Shown here piece by piece: positions 1 through 6,357 of a stretch of 21,058 bases of DNA (its first letter is position 1; every line of letters begins with the position of its first letter). The stretch lies in contig NZ_DAMAZC010000056.1 of assembly GCF_032075065.1 (NCBI RefSeq), positions 1-21,058 of the forward strand, read 5' to 3'. The position numbers and the translations under genes were made by a program. Below the pieces are notes generated by a model, which worked only from the letters and a program-made list of their open reading frames with translations, made no database searches and had not been told where the DNA came from. The stretch is from Atlantibacter sp032075065. GTDB lineage: Bacteria > Pseudomonadota > Gammaproteobacteria > Enterobacterales > Enterobacteriaceae.

Positions 1-128
1 GCTGTCGGTTCGATGGCGCGAACACCCGCATCAATGCCGTCGGTAATCAGATCGGCCAGGGTAGCCCTGCGGGAGGGAGCAATACAGGTATTGTCCTGAC
101 CGCGATTAACACCGCCGCGTATGACTGA
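1..128 (+). CDS. 3' end of a phage structural (probably tail) protein, truncated by the window
   Basis: An open frame enters from the left edge and ends at TGA 126-128, giving the last 41 residues or so (ending NTAAYD). The peptide is rich in Gly, Ser, Thr and Asn. It lies directly upstream of the tail fibre gene and is followed by a strong intrinsic terminator. By position in lambdoid phages the gene before a side tail fibre is often the host-specificity protein J or another tail-tip or fibre protein, but the fragment is too short for me to recognise. The frame fits coding sequence and the stop is well placed; the product is inferred from context only. Confidence 0.5.
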   Translation, partial: CRFDGANTRINAVGNQIGQGSPAGGSNTGIVLTAINTAAYD

Positions 129-154
129 ACCTGTTAATTTTTACATCTGATAAT

Positions 155-174
155 CCCGCTCCGGCGGGTTTTTT
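155..174 (+). terminator. Intrinsic terminator after the truncated phage gene
   Basis: A 5-bp GC stem CCCGC/GCGGG (155-159 and 164-168) with loop TCCG is followed by six T (169-174). It lies 27 bp after the upstream stop and 24 bp before the tail fibre start. It should separate the fibre gene from the upstream tail operon or attenuate read-through into it. Confidence 0.8.
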
Positions 175-197
175 ATTGCCTGTTTTCAGGAGACACC

Positions 198-2054
198 ATG
201 TCCGCAGGAACCCTTAAATTAACGAATAATTCTACAGCGGTTGTCGGCACCAGTACGCTGTTTACCACCGATTTAAAGCCCGGCGATTTTATTGTCACCA
301 CCATCGGTGGCGTGCTGTACACACTCCCTGTTGATACGGTAACCAGCAATACGTCCGCCACACTGGTCAGCCCGTTCACCGGTCCGACAACGACCGGCGC
401 GGCGTGGGCGGCGGTACCGCGCAGGACCATGAACCAGGTCACCGCCGAACTGGTTGCTCAGTCCACTGAAGCGCTGCGCGGACTGCTGGCCGAAAAGGGC
501 GTGTGGGTGCAATTCTACACGGCACCGGGCGATATCACCGTCCAGTTGAGCCCTTCAGTGCCTGCCGTGACCGGGCCGGGATGGCAAAAGATCCTTGAGT
601 TGCTGCAAGCCGCTGACCTGGACGCCATTAAGGTGCTGGCCGACCAGACCCGGACGAACGCCACGCAAGCGTCTTCTGATGCTGCCAGCGCCAGTGCATC
701 GGCGGGGGCGGCAAAAACGTCGGAGACTAACTCTAAAGCATCTGAGAACAACGCCAAAAACAGCGAAACGAATGCAGCGGCATCGCTGGCTGCGGCACAA
801 CAACTGACAATCATGCCATATGAAGCCGCACCCGAACCGGATGTCTGGCTGCCGTTTACTGATGACATGATTATGCGAAACGGTCAGGGCCCGTACGACC
901 GTATTAATATCGGAAACCAGTACATTGAACTGACAACCCGCAGCGCCACGTTTGCGCGTGCAACAACAGCCACCTATTTTGATAAAACCGGCGTGATGCA
1001 GGTTGCTGCTATCAACGAACCGAGGTTTGAGAAGGGCGGGTTGATGTGTGAGAGTGCTGCAACAAATCTCTATACCCAGTCTGAAATGTGGGACGCTGGT
1101 CAACGCTGCACGATTACCAATAACAGTGAGGTGTCACCGCGAGGTGATCAGACAATGGCTCTCATGGTAGAGGATACGTCAGCAACCATTGAGCATTATG
1201 CCTCTGACCGGGGTATCGTTTTAACTGCCGGAACAACATACTGCTACTCCGTCTTTGTAAAAGCATTTACAAGCCCCCGCAACCTCTATCTGCGTGTTGC
1301 GGGGGCAAGCGTAGCAGGTACCTATTTTAACCCTGTTACGGGATCATGGGCTGGAAACGGGGGCGGAGCACAATTCATTAATCGTGGCTTTGAGGATGTC
1401 GGGAACGGCATTTACCGCGTATGGATGGTATTCACTGCCGCAGCGAGCCAGTCAACCGTTATACGGATTCAGTTAGCTAATGGGGTGACCGCTAGCTATA
1501 CGGGGGATGGTGTTTCAGGCATTTATTTCTGGGGCGCACAACTCGAAGAAGGTACATTCCCGACATCTTATATTCAAACGACAACTGCGGCGGCAACCCG
1601 TGCCGCGGATGGTTGGGCAATATCTAATTTGAATGCAGGATATAAAACACTGGCGCAATTATTTAACAGAACCGTTGCGTTCAATTTTGCCCCCAAATAC
1701 TTGCCTGTGTCTGGCTATACTGAGGTGTTGACTGCAAAGGGGCCGCGAAACGACATTATATGCAGGTTGCATACTCCCGCAAAAATTTCAGCATACAGGA
1801 GTTCAGGCGCCATTGGCATATCATCTGATGCGAGCGATAAGGGTGTATATGTACACAAGACCGAAGGTAATAAAGTATCACTTTCATTCGCCGGCAAGAC
1901 TGCCACAGGGACAACGGGCCCGACCAGTACAACTGAAACACTGACAGAGATAGGCAATATTTCATCATCAACTGTAAAATATGTTTATTACCTTAAGAAT
2001 TTAAGAATCTGGCATTCCGCCTTGACCGATAACCAAATTAATGGGCTTCGTTAA
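198..2054 (+). CDS. Phage tail fibre protein with Stf-like repeat region and lectin-like receptor-binding domains
   Basis: This 618-residue protein probably forms the fibre with which the phage binds its host surface receptor. Residues 1-145 are a beta-rich N-terminal domain of a type seen in enterobacterial siphophage tail fibres, presumed to dock on the virion. Residues 150-202 are Ala/Ser/Thr/Asn-rich with SETN/SENNAK repeats, like the trimeric stalk of the lambda side tail fibre Stf. Residues 213-465 resemble the carbohydrate-binding type domain common in phage fibres, with ATNL at 288-291 and a WGAQLEEGTFPTSYI motif near 445-459. Residues 470-618 look like a concanavalin A/laminin G-type fold ending in a typical NLRIW...DNQI segment. 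A Shine-Dalgarno-like CAGGAG precedes the ATG. The stop overlaps the next start by one base (TAATG), so the two are translationally coupled. The second half of the gene is clearly richer in A+T than the first, as in mosaic fibre tips. Exact receptor unknown. Confidence 0.85.
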   Translation: MSAGTLKLTNNSTAVVGTSTLFTTDLKPGDFIVTTIGGVLYTLPVDTVTSNTSATLVSPFTGPTTTGAAWAAVPRRTMNQVTAELVAQSTEALRGLLAEKGVWVQFYTAPGDITVQLSPSVPAVTGPGWQKILELLQAADLDAIKVLADQTRTNATQASSDAASASASAGAAKTSETNSKASENNAKNSETNAAASLAAAQQLTIMPYEAAPEPDVWLPFTDDMIMRNGQGPYDRINIGNQYIELTTRSATFARATTATYFDKTGVMQVAAINEPRFEKGGLMCESAATNLYTQSEMWDAGQRCTITNNSEVSPRGDQTMALMVEDTSATIEHYASDRGIVLTAGTTYCYSVFVKAFTSPRNLYLRVAGASVAGTYFNPVTGSWAGNGGGAQFINRGFEDVGNGIYRVWMVFTAAASQSTVIRIQLANGVTASYTGDGVSGIYFWGAQLEEGTFPTSYIQTTTAAATRAADGWAISNLNAGYKTLAQLFNRTVAFNFAPKYLPVSGYTEVLTAKGPRNDIICRLHTPAKISAYRSSGAIGISSDASDKGVYVHKTEGNKVSLSFAGKTATGTTGPTSTTETLTEIGNISSSTVKYVYYLKNLRIWHSALTDNQINGLR

Positions 2055-2335
2055 TGAGAGACTTATATCTGAAATTCAGTGATGCCACTGAAATGCATTC
2101 AGCATTAATTATTGCTGGTTTTACAGACTCTGAGGGTTATTTAGCGCACCCGGAGATTATTTATCATGTCGTGGGAACCATTTACAAACCGGAAAATAAC
2201 GACGCTGAAAATACGGAATTTATCGCGCTGCCCGGATATCACGTAAATCTACGTGTTATTAACGATGAGCTGGATTTAAGCTCCGTGGATGAATTTGTCG
2301 TTAACCCAGTAACGCCGTCTCACGTATGGGCATGA
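2054..2335 (+). CDS. Small phage protein of unknown function between two fibre genes
   Basis: A 93-residue acidic protein without a signal peptide or membrane segment. Its ATG shares one base with the stop of the tail fibre gene and it ends 11 bp before the next fibre gene, so the three genes form one translation-coupled unit. I do not recognise a domain. Small genes in this position can encode fibre assembly chaperones or fibre-associated proteins, but the sequence lacks the features I would expect of the Tfa family, so that role is only a positional guess. The coupling and the tight packing make it very likely to be a real gene. Confidence 0.75.
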   Translation: MRDLYLKFSDATEMHSALIIAGFTDSEGYLAHPEIIYHVVGTIYKPENNDAENTEFIALPGYHVNLRVINDELDLSSVDEFVVNPVTPSHVWA

Positions 2336-2346
2336 GGTAAAATATA

Positions 2347-3423
2347 ATGGTATTGCGCAAAGATACACTCAGTGAAATTAGTGAAATTTCCGGGATTTCC
2401 GGAATTTCCGGTACAGTAACCCAGGCATTCTCAAATCCGGGGGCAACTGCAAACATTCATGCTCCAGTGGGATACGATACAACTGCGCTGTTCGGTTCTG
2501 CTGTACCTGTCGGAAATACGGTAAAGGGGCCGTCTTTACGTTCGGTTATTGATTACACCGGAGCCGTAAAAGGAGAGTTAAGTTTTAAGCCTGCTTACAA
2601 ACCAGGGAGTGGGGCAACTTACGGTGAGCTGACGTTACGCAGTGAAACATCAGGAACGCTGGATTTTGAAAACACCTGGAAGCTAATGGGCAATGGTTCT
2701 TTAAATGTGCCGCCACTGGCAATTAATTCAAATGATGGCTGGCAGACAGCAGGGCTCAGGCCATCTCTGCCCACAGACAGTGCCGGAGTGGCCGCGGTAA
2801 TAGTGCCCCAACAATTTAACCTTGCAAATGCGTTTACGCCCTTTGCTACTGGCGCGACACAGCGCCCGGATGGCTGGCCTGCCCGCTGGTCCGTGGGGAT
2901 ATTTACTCCCGCTACAGGCGTATCGGATCACCCCCGGCTCAGTTTCAGGATGGATGGAGACAGTAATACATCCAGTTTCTGGCAGTTCCATCGTTCACCG
3001 AACATTGATGGCATTTCAGTCATAAATGGTGTTTCCACAAACTTCTCTTTTACACCGGCAGCGGCATCTGATGAAACGCTGAAAACGGATATTCAGGATT
3101 ATGATGGTCTGCAGTCCGTCAGTAATATTGCGGCGATGGAGCTGAAGACGTTTGTATTCAAAAACGATGCGAAGCACCGGGTGCGGCGCGGCGTTATTGC
3201 ACAGCAAATTATGACCATCGACCCGGAGTATGTTCATTACAGTGACCCTGCAGGTGATGGTGGCGGCACATATACCCTTGATGACAACGTGCTGCTGCTG
3301 GACAGTATTGCAGCAATTCAGGTTCTGACCCGTGAGGTTCGCGGGCAGCAGACTGAAATTGAAGCACTTAAATCAGATATTGAGGAGCTAAAGCAAATTG
3401 TGGAGGGGCTCATCGCTAATTAA
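2347..3423 (+). CDS. Phage tail fibre/spike protein with C-terminal S74 intramolecular chaperone
   Basis: A 358-residue second fibre component. The C-terminal domain (about 241-330) has the signature of the endosialidase-type intramolecular chaperone (peptidase S74): SDETLK at 241-246, then MELKTFVFK and RGVIAQQI (281-288). In this family the chaperone helps the beta-helical fibre trimerise and then cuts itself off just before the conserved Ser-Asp, here before S241. Residues 332-356 form a leucine heptad coiled coil. The N-terminal 240 residues would be the mature part and I do not recognise their fold. Residues 9-22 are a run of S-E/G-I triplets encoded by a 9-bp tandem repeat. The protein is short for a spike and may be a fibre tip that attaches to the upstream fibre. 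No terminator is apparent before the umuDC promoter. Confidence 0.85.
   Translation: MVLRKDTLSEISEISGISGISGTVTQAFSNPGATANIHAPVGYDTTALFGSAVPVGNTVKGPSLRSVIDYTGAVKGELSFKPAYKPGSGATYGELTLRSETSGTLDFENTWKLMGNGSLNVPPLAINSNDGWQTAGLRPSLPTDSAGVAAVIVPQQFNLANAFTPFATGATQRPDGWPARWSVGIFTPATGVSDHPRLSFRMDGDSNTSSFWQFHRSPNIDGISVINGVSTNFSFTPAAASDETLKTDIQDYDGLQSVSNIAAMELKTFVFKNDAKHRVRRGVIAQQIMTIDPEYVHYSDPAGDGGGTYTLDDNVLLLDSIAAIQVLTREVRGQQTEIEALKSDIEELKQIVEGLIAN
2371..2411 (+). repeat. In-frame 9-bp tandem repeats at the start of the S74 fibre gene
   Basis: Two copies of AGTGAAATT (2371-2388) run into two copies of TCCGGRATT (2389-2406) and a partial copy TCCGG (2407-2411). They encode the triplets Ser-Glu-Ile and Ser-Gly-Ile. 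The unit is a multiple of three, so copy-number change would lengthen or shorten the N-terminus without a frameshift. Confidence 0.8.
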
Positions 3424-3492
3424 TTCAGCCCGTTACGCCAGCCGCTGAAATTGATAGTTAAACCCGATATTGATCGGCTTACTGATTGAAAC

Positions 3493-3512
3493 TACTGTAT
3501 ATAAAAACAGTA
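3493..3512 (+). promoter_or_regulatory. LexA (SOS) box of umuDC
   Basis: TACTGTATATAAAAACAGTA has the CTG-N10-CAG core of the LexA operator and, as I recall, equals the operator of E. coli umuDC. It overlaps likely -10 sequences, and a TTGATC further upstream (about 3471-3476) lies as in the E. coli promoter. The box ends 21 bp before the umuD ATG, which has an AGGAG ribosome-binding site at 3521-3525. It predicts tight repression by LexA and late induction after DNA damage. Confidence 0.95.
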
Positions 3513-3533
3513 TAACCATCAGGAGCCGTTTTT

Positions 3534-3953
3534 ATGGAATTTTACACACCAGCAGAGTTGCGCGCGATTGTCGCGCTGCCCCTCTTCGGAGACCTCGTCC
3601 AGTGCGGATTTCCGTCTCCCGCCGCTGATTATGTCGAGCAACGCATCGATCTGAATGAACTGATGATCCAGCACCCCAGCGCGACATATTTCGTTAAGGC
3701 GGCAGGGGATTCGATGATTGAGGCGGGTATCTCCGATGGGGATTTACTGGTGGTGGACAGTTCCAGAACGGCGGAACATGGGGATATCGTGATCGCGGCG
3801 GTGGGCGGAGAGTTTACCGTCAAACGCCTGCAACTGCGCCCGACGGTGCAGCTTAATCCCATGAACAGCGCCTATTCGCCCATTTTCGTGGGCAGCGAGG
3901 ACACGCTGGACGTATTCGGCGTGGTGACGTACATCGTTAAATCGACAAACTGA
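3534..3953 (+). CDS. umuD: UmuD, self-cleaving subunit of DNA polymerase V
   Basis: 139 residues, the same length as E. coli UmuD and strongly similar to it. On the RecA nucleoprotein filament the protein cuts itself between Cys24 and Gly25 to give UmuD', which joins UmuC to form the error-prone translesion polymerase Pol V. The cleavage site (LVQCGFPSP), the catalytic Ser60 in GDSM and the general base Lys97 in FTVKRLQL are all present. It is controlled by the LexA box just upstream. The stop overlaps the umuC start by one base. It sits inside the prophage, so it is probably a second, phage-carried copy next to any chromosomal umuDC. Confidence 0.95.
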   Translation: MEFYTPAELRAIVALPLFGDLVQCGFPSPAADYVEQRIDLNELMIQHPSATYFVKAAGDSMIEAGISDGDLLVVDSSRTAEHGDIVIAAVGGEFTVKRLQLRPTVQLNPMNSAYSPIFVGSEDTLDVFGVVTYIVKSTN

Positions 3954-5221
3954 TGTTTGCCCTGGTCGATGTGAACAGTTTCTACGCTTCGTGCGAGACT
4001 GTATTCAGACCCGATTTAAAGGGGCGGCCCGTCGTTGTTCTTTCGAATAACGACGGGTGCGTTATTGCCCGTAGTGCTGAGGCGAAACAAATCGGTATCA
4101 CTATGGGTGAGCCGTTCTTTAAACAGCGCGATTTATTCCGGCGCTACAACGTGTCCACGTTCTCCAGCAACTACGAGCTGTATGCGGATATGTCCAACCG
4201 GGTGATGACGACGCTCGAAATCATGAGTCCACGCGTCGAAATTTACTCCATCGATGAGGCTTTTTGCGACCTGACCGGGGTGCGGAACTGCCGGAACCTT
4301 GAAGACTTCGGCAAGGAAATCCGCGCCACGGTTTTGCAGAACACGCATCTCACTGTGGGTGTAGGCATCGCCCAGACCAAGACCCTGGCAAAGCTGGCGA
4401 ACCACGCGGCGAAAAAATGGCAGCGGCAGACCGGCGGCGTCGTTGATTTGTCTAACGTCGATCGGCAGAGGCGGCTGATGTCACTCGTGCCTGTTGAAGA
4501 CGTCTGGGGCGTGGGACGGCGCATCAGCAAAAAACTAGGTGCAATGGGGATCACCAACGCATGCCAGCTGGCCGACACGTCAACCTGGGTTATCCGGAAA
4601 CATTTTAACGTCGTGCTCGAGCGAACCGTACGCGAACTGCGCGGCGAACCCTGCCTGGAGCTGGAAGAATTCGCGCCAGCAAAACAGGAAATCGTCTGCT
4701 CGCGTTCGTTCGGTGAGCGTGTAACGGAATACGAGCAGATGCATCAGGCCATCTGCAGTCATGCTGTACGCGCCGCAGAGAAATTACGTGGTGAGCACCA
4801 GTACTGCCGGTATATCTCGGCATTCATAAAAACCTCGCCATTCGCCATCAACGAGCCGTACTACGGCAACAGCGTATCCGTGAAACTCCTCACGCCCACT
4901 CAGGACACCCGCGACATCATTAACGCGGCGGTGCGCTGCCTGGACAACATCTGGCGCGACGGCCACCGGTACCAGAAAGCGGGCGTAATGCTCGGTGACT
5001 TTTTCAGCCAGGGTGTGGCGCAGCTTAATCTTTTCGACGATGCGGCGCCACGGCGAAACAGCGAACAACTGATGGAAGTGCTGGATCAGCTCAACGCCAA
5101 AGGCGGAAAGGGCACGTTGTTCTTTGCGGGGCAGGGCATTCAGAAACAGTGGCAGATGAAAAGGGACATGTTGTCACCGCGCTATACGACGCGCTTTTCA
5201 GATCTGTTGATTGTTCGCTAA
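3953..5221 (+). CDS. umuC: UmuC, catalytic subunit of translesion DNA polymerase V
   Basis: 422 residues, full length for the Y-family polymerase UmuC. The catalytic acidic residues are Asp6 in LVDVNSFYASCE and Asp101-Glu102 in YSIDEAF. The likely steric-gate residue is Tyr11. Fingers, thumb and little-finger regions follow, and a beta-clamp binding motif QLNLF lies near residue 360. With UmuD'2 it copies past lesions such as abasic sites and thymine photoproducts at the price of mutations. It is translationally coupled to umuD through ATGA-type overlap and shares its LexA control. There is no obvious intrinsic terminator directly after the stop. No frameshift or missing motif is seen, so the operon looks functional. 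Carriage by the prophage would raise SOS mutagenesis in the lysogen. Confidence 0.95.
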   Translation: MFALVDVNSFYASCETVFRPDLKGRPVVVLSNNDGCVIARSAEAKQIGITMGEPFFKQRDLFRRYNVSTFSSNYELYADMSNRVMTTLEIMSPRVEIYSIDEAFCDLTGVRNCRNLEDFGKEIRATVLQNTHLTVGVGIAQTKTLAKLANHAAKKWQRQTGGVVDLSNVDRQRRLMSLVPVEDVWGVGRRISKKLGAMGITNACQLADTSTWVIRKHFNVVLERTVRELRGEPCLELEEFAPAKQEIVCSRSFGERVTEYEQMHQAICSHAVRAAEKLRGEHQYCRYISAFIKTSPFAINEPYYGNSVSVKLLTPTQDTRDIINAAVRCLDNIWRDGHRYQKAGVMLGDFFSQGVAQLNLFDDAAPRRNSEQLMEVLDQLNAKGGKGTLFFAGQGIQKQWQMKRDMLSPRYTTRFSDLLIVR

Positions 5222-5428
5222 ATAAAACGGGACTGGAAATCCATAAGCAAAAATTTCAGGCTCATAATCATTGGGCTTTAGGTCCGAAATACGTCCGAAC
5301 GTGTCCGAAATTTTTGCTAATTACCTGATTTTAAAGGTACACAAAATGCTGTTTGAATGGTTAAAAATTAAACGATTTTATGCGTAAGTTATTGAATGAT
5401 GGTAAAAGATATGATTTAAGGCGAGAAA
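5222..5428. other. Non-coding prophage end, probable attP arm region
   Basis: This stretch between umuC and the att core has no gene of useful length. It holds a perfect 12-bp inverted repeat, AGCAAAAATTTC at 5246-5257 and GAAATTTTTGCT at 5307-5318. Three direct copies of GTCCGAA at 5282-5288, 5293-5299 and 5303-5309 are spaced 11 and 10 bp, about one helical turn. A cluster of short phased repeats about 120-150 bp from a crossover core is what arm-type integrase or Xis sites look like. The function is inferred, not shown. Confidence 0.5.
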
Positions 5429-5452
5429 AGGAATCGTATTCGGTCTTTTTTT
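5429..5452 (+). ncRNA. sdsR: 3' half of the SdsR (RyeB) terminator, acting as prophage attachment-site core
   Basis: AGGAATCGTATTCGGTC followed by T7 matches, as I recall it, the 3' end of the RpoS-dependent small RNA SdsR/RyeB: the loop, the right arm of the terminator stem and the U-tail. The orientation (plus strand, pointing to pphA) and the position beside pphA are as in E. coli. The left stem arm (GACCGAATAC) and the body of SdsR are missing; phage-side sequence replaces them. The best explanation is site-specific integration into the sdsR 3' end, with this copy being the att site at one prophage end. The intact sdsR should be at the other prophage border. Confidence 0.75.
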
Positions 5453-5690
5453 ATCCCTATGATTCATAAGCCTGTTGCGACTGCGCCTTACTCCGTGGCA
5501 AGTGTCGCTGCCTGTGAACGCCTTAAACCATACCACAGACAACCCCGGCAGCGTCCAGAGCTTTTTTGCCGCCTTTAAGAATCTGTAAGTGAAATGATAC
5601 CAATAAGTTTCAATATGCTGTTAACGTGTGGTGTTGTACCGATTTTCTGGAATCCGGATCAAATAACAATAATTTTCATTTGGCACTAAC
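5453..5690. other. Host-side intergenic region after the att site, no convincing gene
   Basis: No long open frame, tRNA or clear terminator is seen. A frame without a good start runs from 5463 to TAA 5586-5588 and reads like the C-terminus of a protein (ends SFFAAFKNL), possibly a gene remnant. In E. coli the 5' end of the antisense RNA RyeA lies on the minus strand just past the SdsR 3' end, so part of this stretch may hold the ryeA promoter. I cannot place it with confidence. Confidence 0.4.
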
Positions 5691-5719
5691 TTGATCGGAA
5701 TAATCTTATCGGCTATTGT
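5691..5719 (+). promoter_or_regulatory. Candidate sigma-70 promoter for a short transcript
   Basis: TTGATC (5691-5696) and TATTGT (5714-5719) are separated by 17 bp. No open reading frame of note follows, but a strong intrinsic terminator ends at about 5815. The promoter is moderate in match and is a prediction only. Confidence 0.4.
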
Positions 5720-5725
5720 GCGGTT

Positions 5726-5815
5726 CATCCCTTACAGAGCTAACGCCATCACCATGAGCGCCGGAGATAAGCGCCGGAAGGGACATAAAAGAGCCTGCTT
5801 TAAGCAGGCTTTTTT
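5726..5815 (+). ncRNA. Candidate small RNA of about 90 nt
   Basis: A predicted transcript from the promoter at 5691-5719 would run to the terminator U-tail at 5810-5815. It contains a small internal hairpin from GCGCCGG repeats (about 5758-5777) before the terminator stem. I do not recognise it as a named sRNA. The alternative is that the terminator only serves the GNAT gene on the other strand and the promoter match is chance. Confidence 0.3.
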
Positions 5816-5820
5816 ATGTC
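5782..5820. terminator. Bidirectional intrinsic terminator
   Basis: Stem AGCCTGC/GCAGGCT (5792-5798 and 5804-5810) with loop TTTAA is followed by six T. The flanks GACATAAAA and TTTTATGTC extend the symmetry, so both strands carry a stem with a T-rich tail. On the minus strand it lies about 50 bp after the GNAT stop and should end that transcript. On the plus strand it ends whatever comes from the left. Confidence 0.85.
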
Positions 5821-5867
5821 TGCGCGTCGTTCATTGCCTGATGAACGCTAATAAATTCCTGTAACCG

Positions 5868-6293
5868 TCAAAAATGCTTAGAGAAATGTATTTTTTGCCG
5901 CTCCCTGTCCTCGCCGGTCACCGCCGTAATCTGGTAGCCGTGACGAATCAGTAGAATTAGCATTGCCGGGTACCGGTTCATACTTTTAACGCTTATTTCG
6001 TTTCCGCCCTGCGCCAGAACGCGCTGTTCAAGCTGCTTAAGCAAAAACTCACCGATGCCCTGGCGGCGAAATGCCGGTTTTACGCCGCCCAGCCAGTAAT
6101 AAAAGTGGCGGGGCGTCGTCCAGTAACCCAACAGATATCCGGCGTCCTGCTGGCCAATTTGCGCCGCCAGCGCGAGGGTCTCTTTGCCCTGGGTTCTGTT
6201 CATTATTTCCCCGGCATTTTTTATTGGAAACAGTTCCGGGATTTGCTGATGAAGCTGAACAATCTCTTCATCGCTGATATGCCGTATGCGCAT
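5868..6293 (-). CDS. GNAT-family N-acetyltransferase
   Basis: 141 residues, a single compact GNAT domain. The acetyl-CoA pyrophosphate-binding motif A is seen as VKPAFRRQGIGEFLL (71-85) with R76-x-x-G79-x-G81. The later NRYPAMLILLIRHGYQI (106-122) is the usual motif B region. The substrate is unknown; such small enzymes acetylate amino groups of proteins, peptides or small molecules. The start at 6293 is backed by an AGGAC ribosome-binding site. It is divergent from pphA across 64 bp and ends at a bidirectional terminator. K-12 has no gene at this place as far as I recall, so it is an accessory gene of this lineage, beside but outside the prophage att site. Confidence 0.85.
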   Translation of the reverse strand: MRIRHISDEEIVQLHQQIPELFPIKNAGEIMNRTQGKETLALAAQIGQQDAGYLLGYWTTPRHFYYWLGGVKPAFRRQGIGEFLLKQLEQRVLAQGGNEISVKSMNRYPAMLILLIRHGYQITAVTGEDRERQKIHFSKHF

Positions 6294-6316
6294 CGCACGT
6301 CCTTTCAGACCCTAAT

Positions 6317-6335
6317 GTGTGCCGCACACTATACT
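6317..6335 (+). promoter_or_regulatory. pphA promoter -10 with overlapping palindrome
   Basis: A TATACT -10 (6330-6335) lies directly after the palindrome GTGTG-CCG-CACAC (6317-6329), in the divergent region between the GNAT gene and pphA. The -35 is weak. The palindrome occupies the spacer and could be an operator for both genes. The regulator is unknown. Confidence 0.4.
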
Positions 6336-6357
6336 TTAGCTGTTCACAGGAGGAGAA

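Larger units (their letters stand above)
1..5452. mobile_element. Right-hand end of a tailed-phage prophage, up to its attachment site
   Basis: Two tail fibre/spike genes, a small fibre-linked gene and an SOS-regulated umuDC cassette lie in one direction and end at a sequence matching the 3' end of the host small RNA gene sdsR. Everything to the right from pphA on is conserved host backbone. No integrase, repressor, lysis or packaging gene is visible, so the rest of the prophage must lie to the left of base 1. The tail-fibre end next to an att site, with cargo genes between, is the usual layout of lambdoid prophages. Whether the element is complete and inducible cannot be judged here. Confidence 0.85.

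Noticed and set aside
555..1103. 182-residue open frame on the minus strand within the tail fibre gene
   Set aside because: Shadow of the plus-strand fibre gene; Cys/Arg-rich composition, no ribosome-binding site, no recognisable motif.
5346..5387. 13-codon frame starting MLFEWLKIKR near the att site
   Set aside because: Too short to support as a gene; it lies in the presumed attP arm and has no clear ribosome-binding site.
5459..5578. 39-residue frame starting MIHKPVATAP
   Set aside because: No ribosome-binding site; the start lies directly behind the SdsR U-tail; Arg/Pro-rich composition looks non-coding.
5754..5864. 36-residue frame starting MSAGDKRRKG
   Set aside because: It runs straight through the strong terminator hairpin at 5792-5815, which argues against translation.
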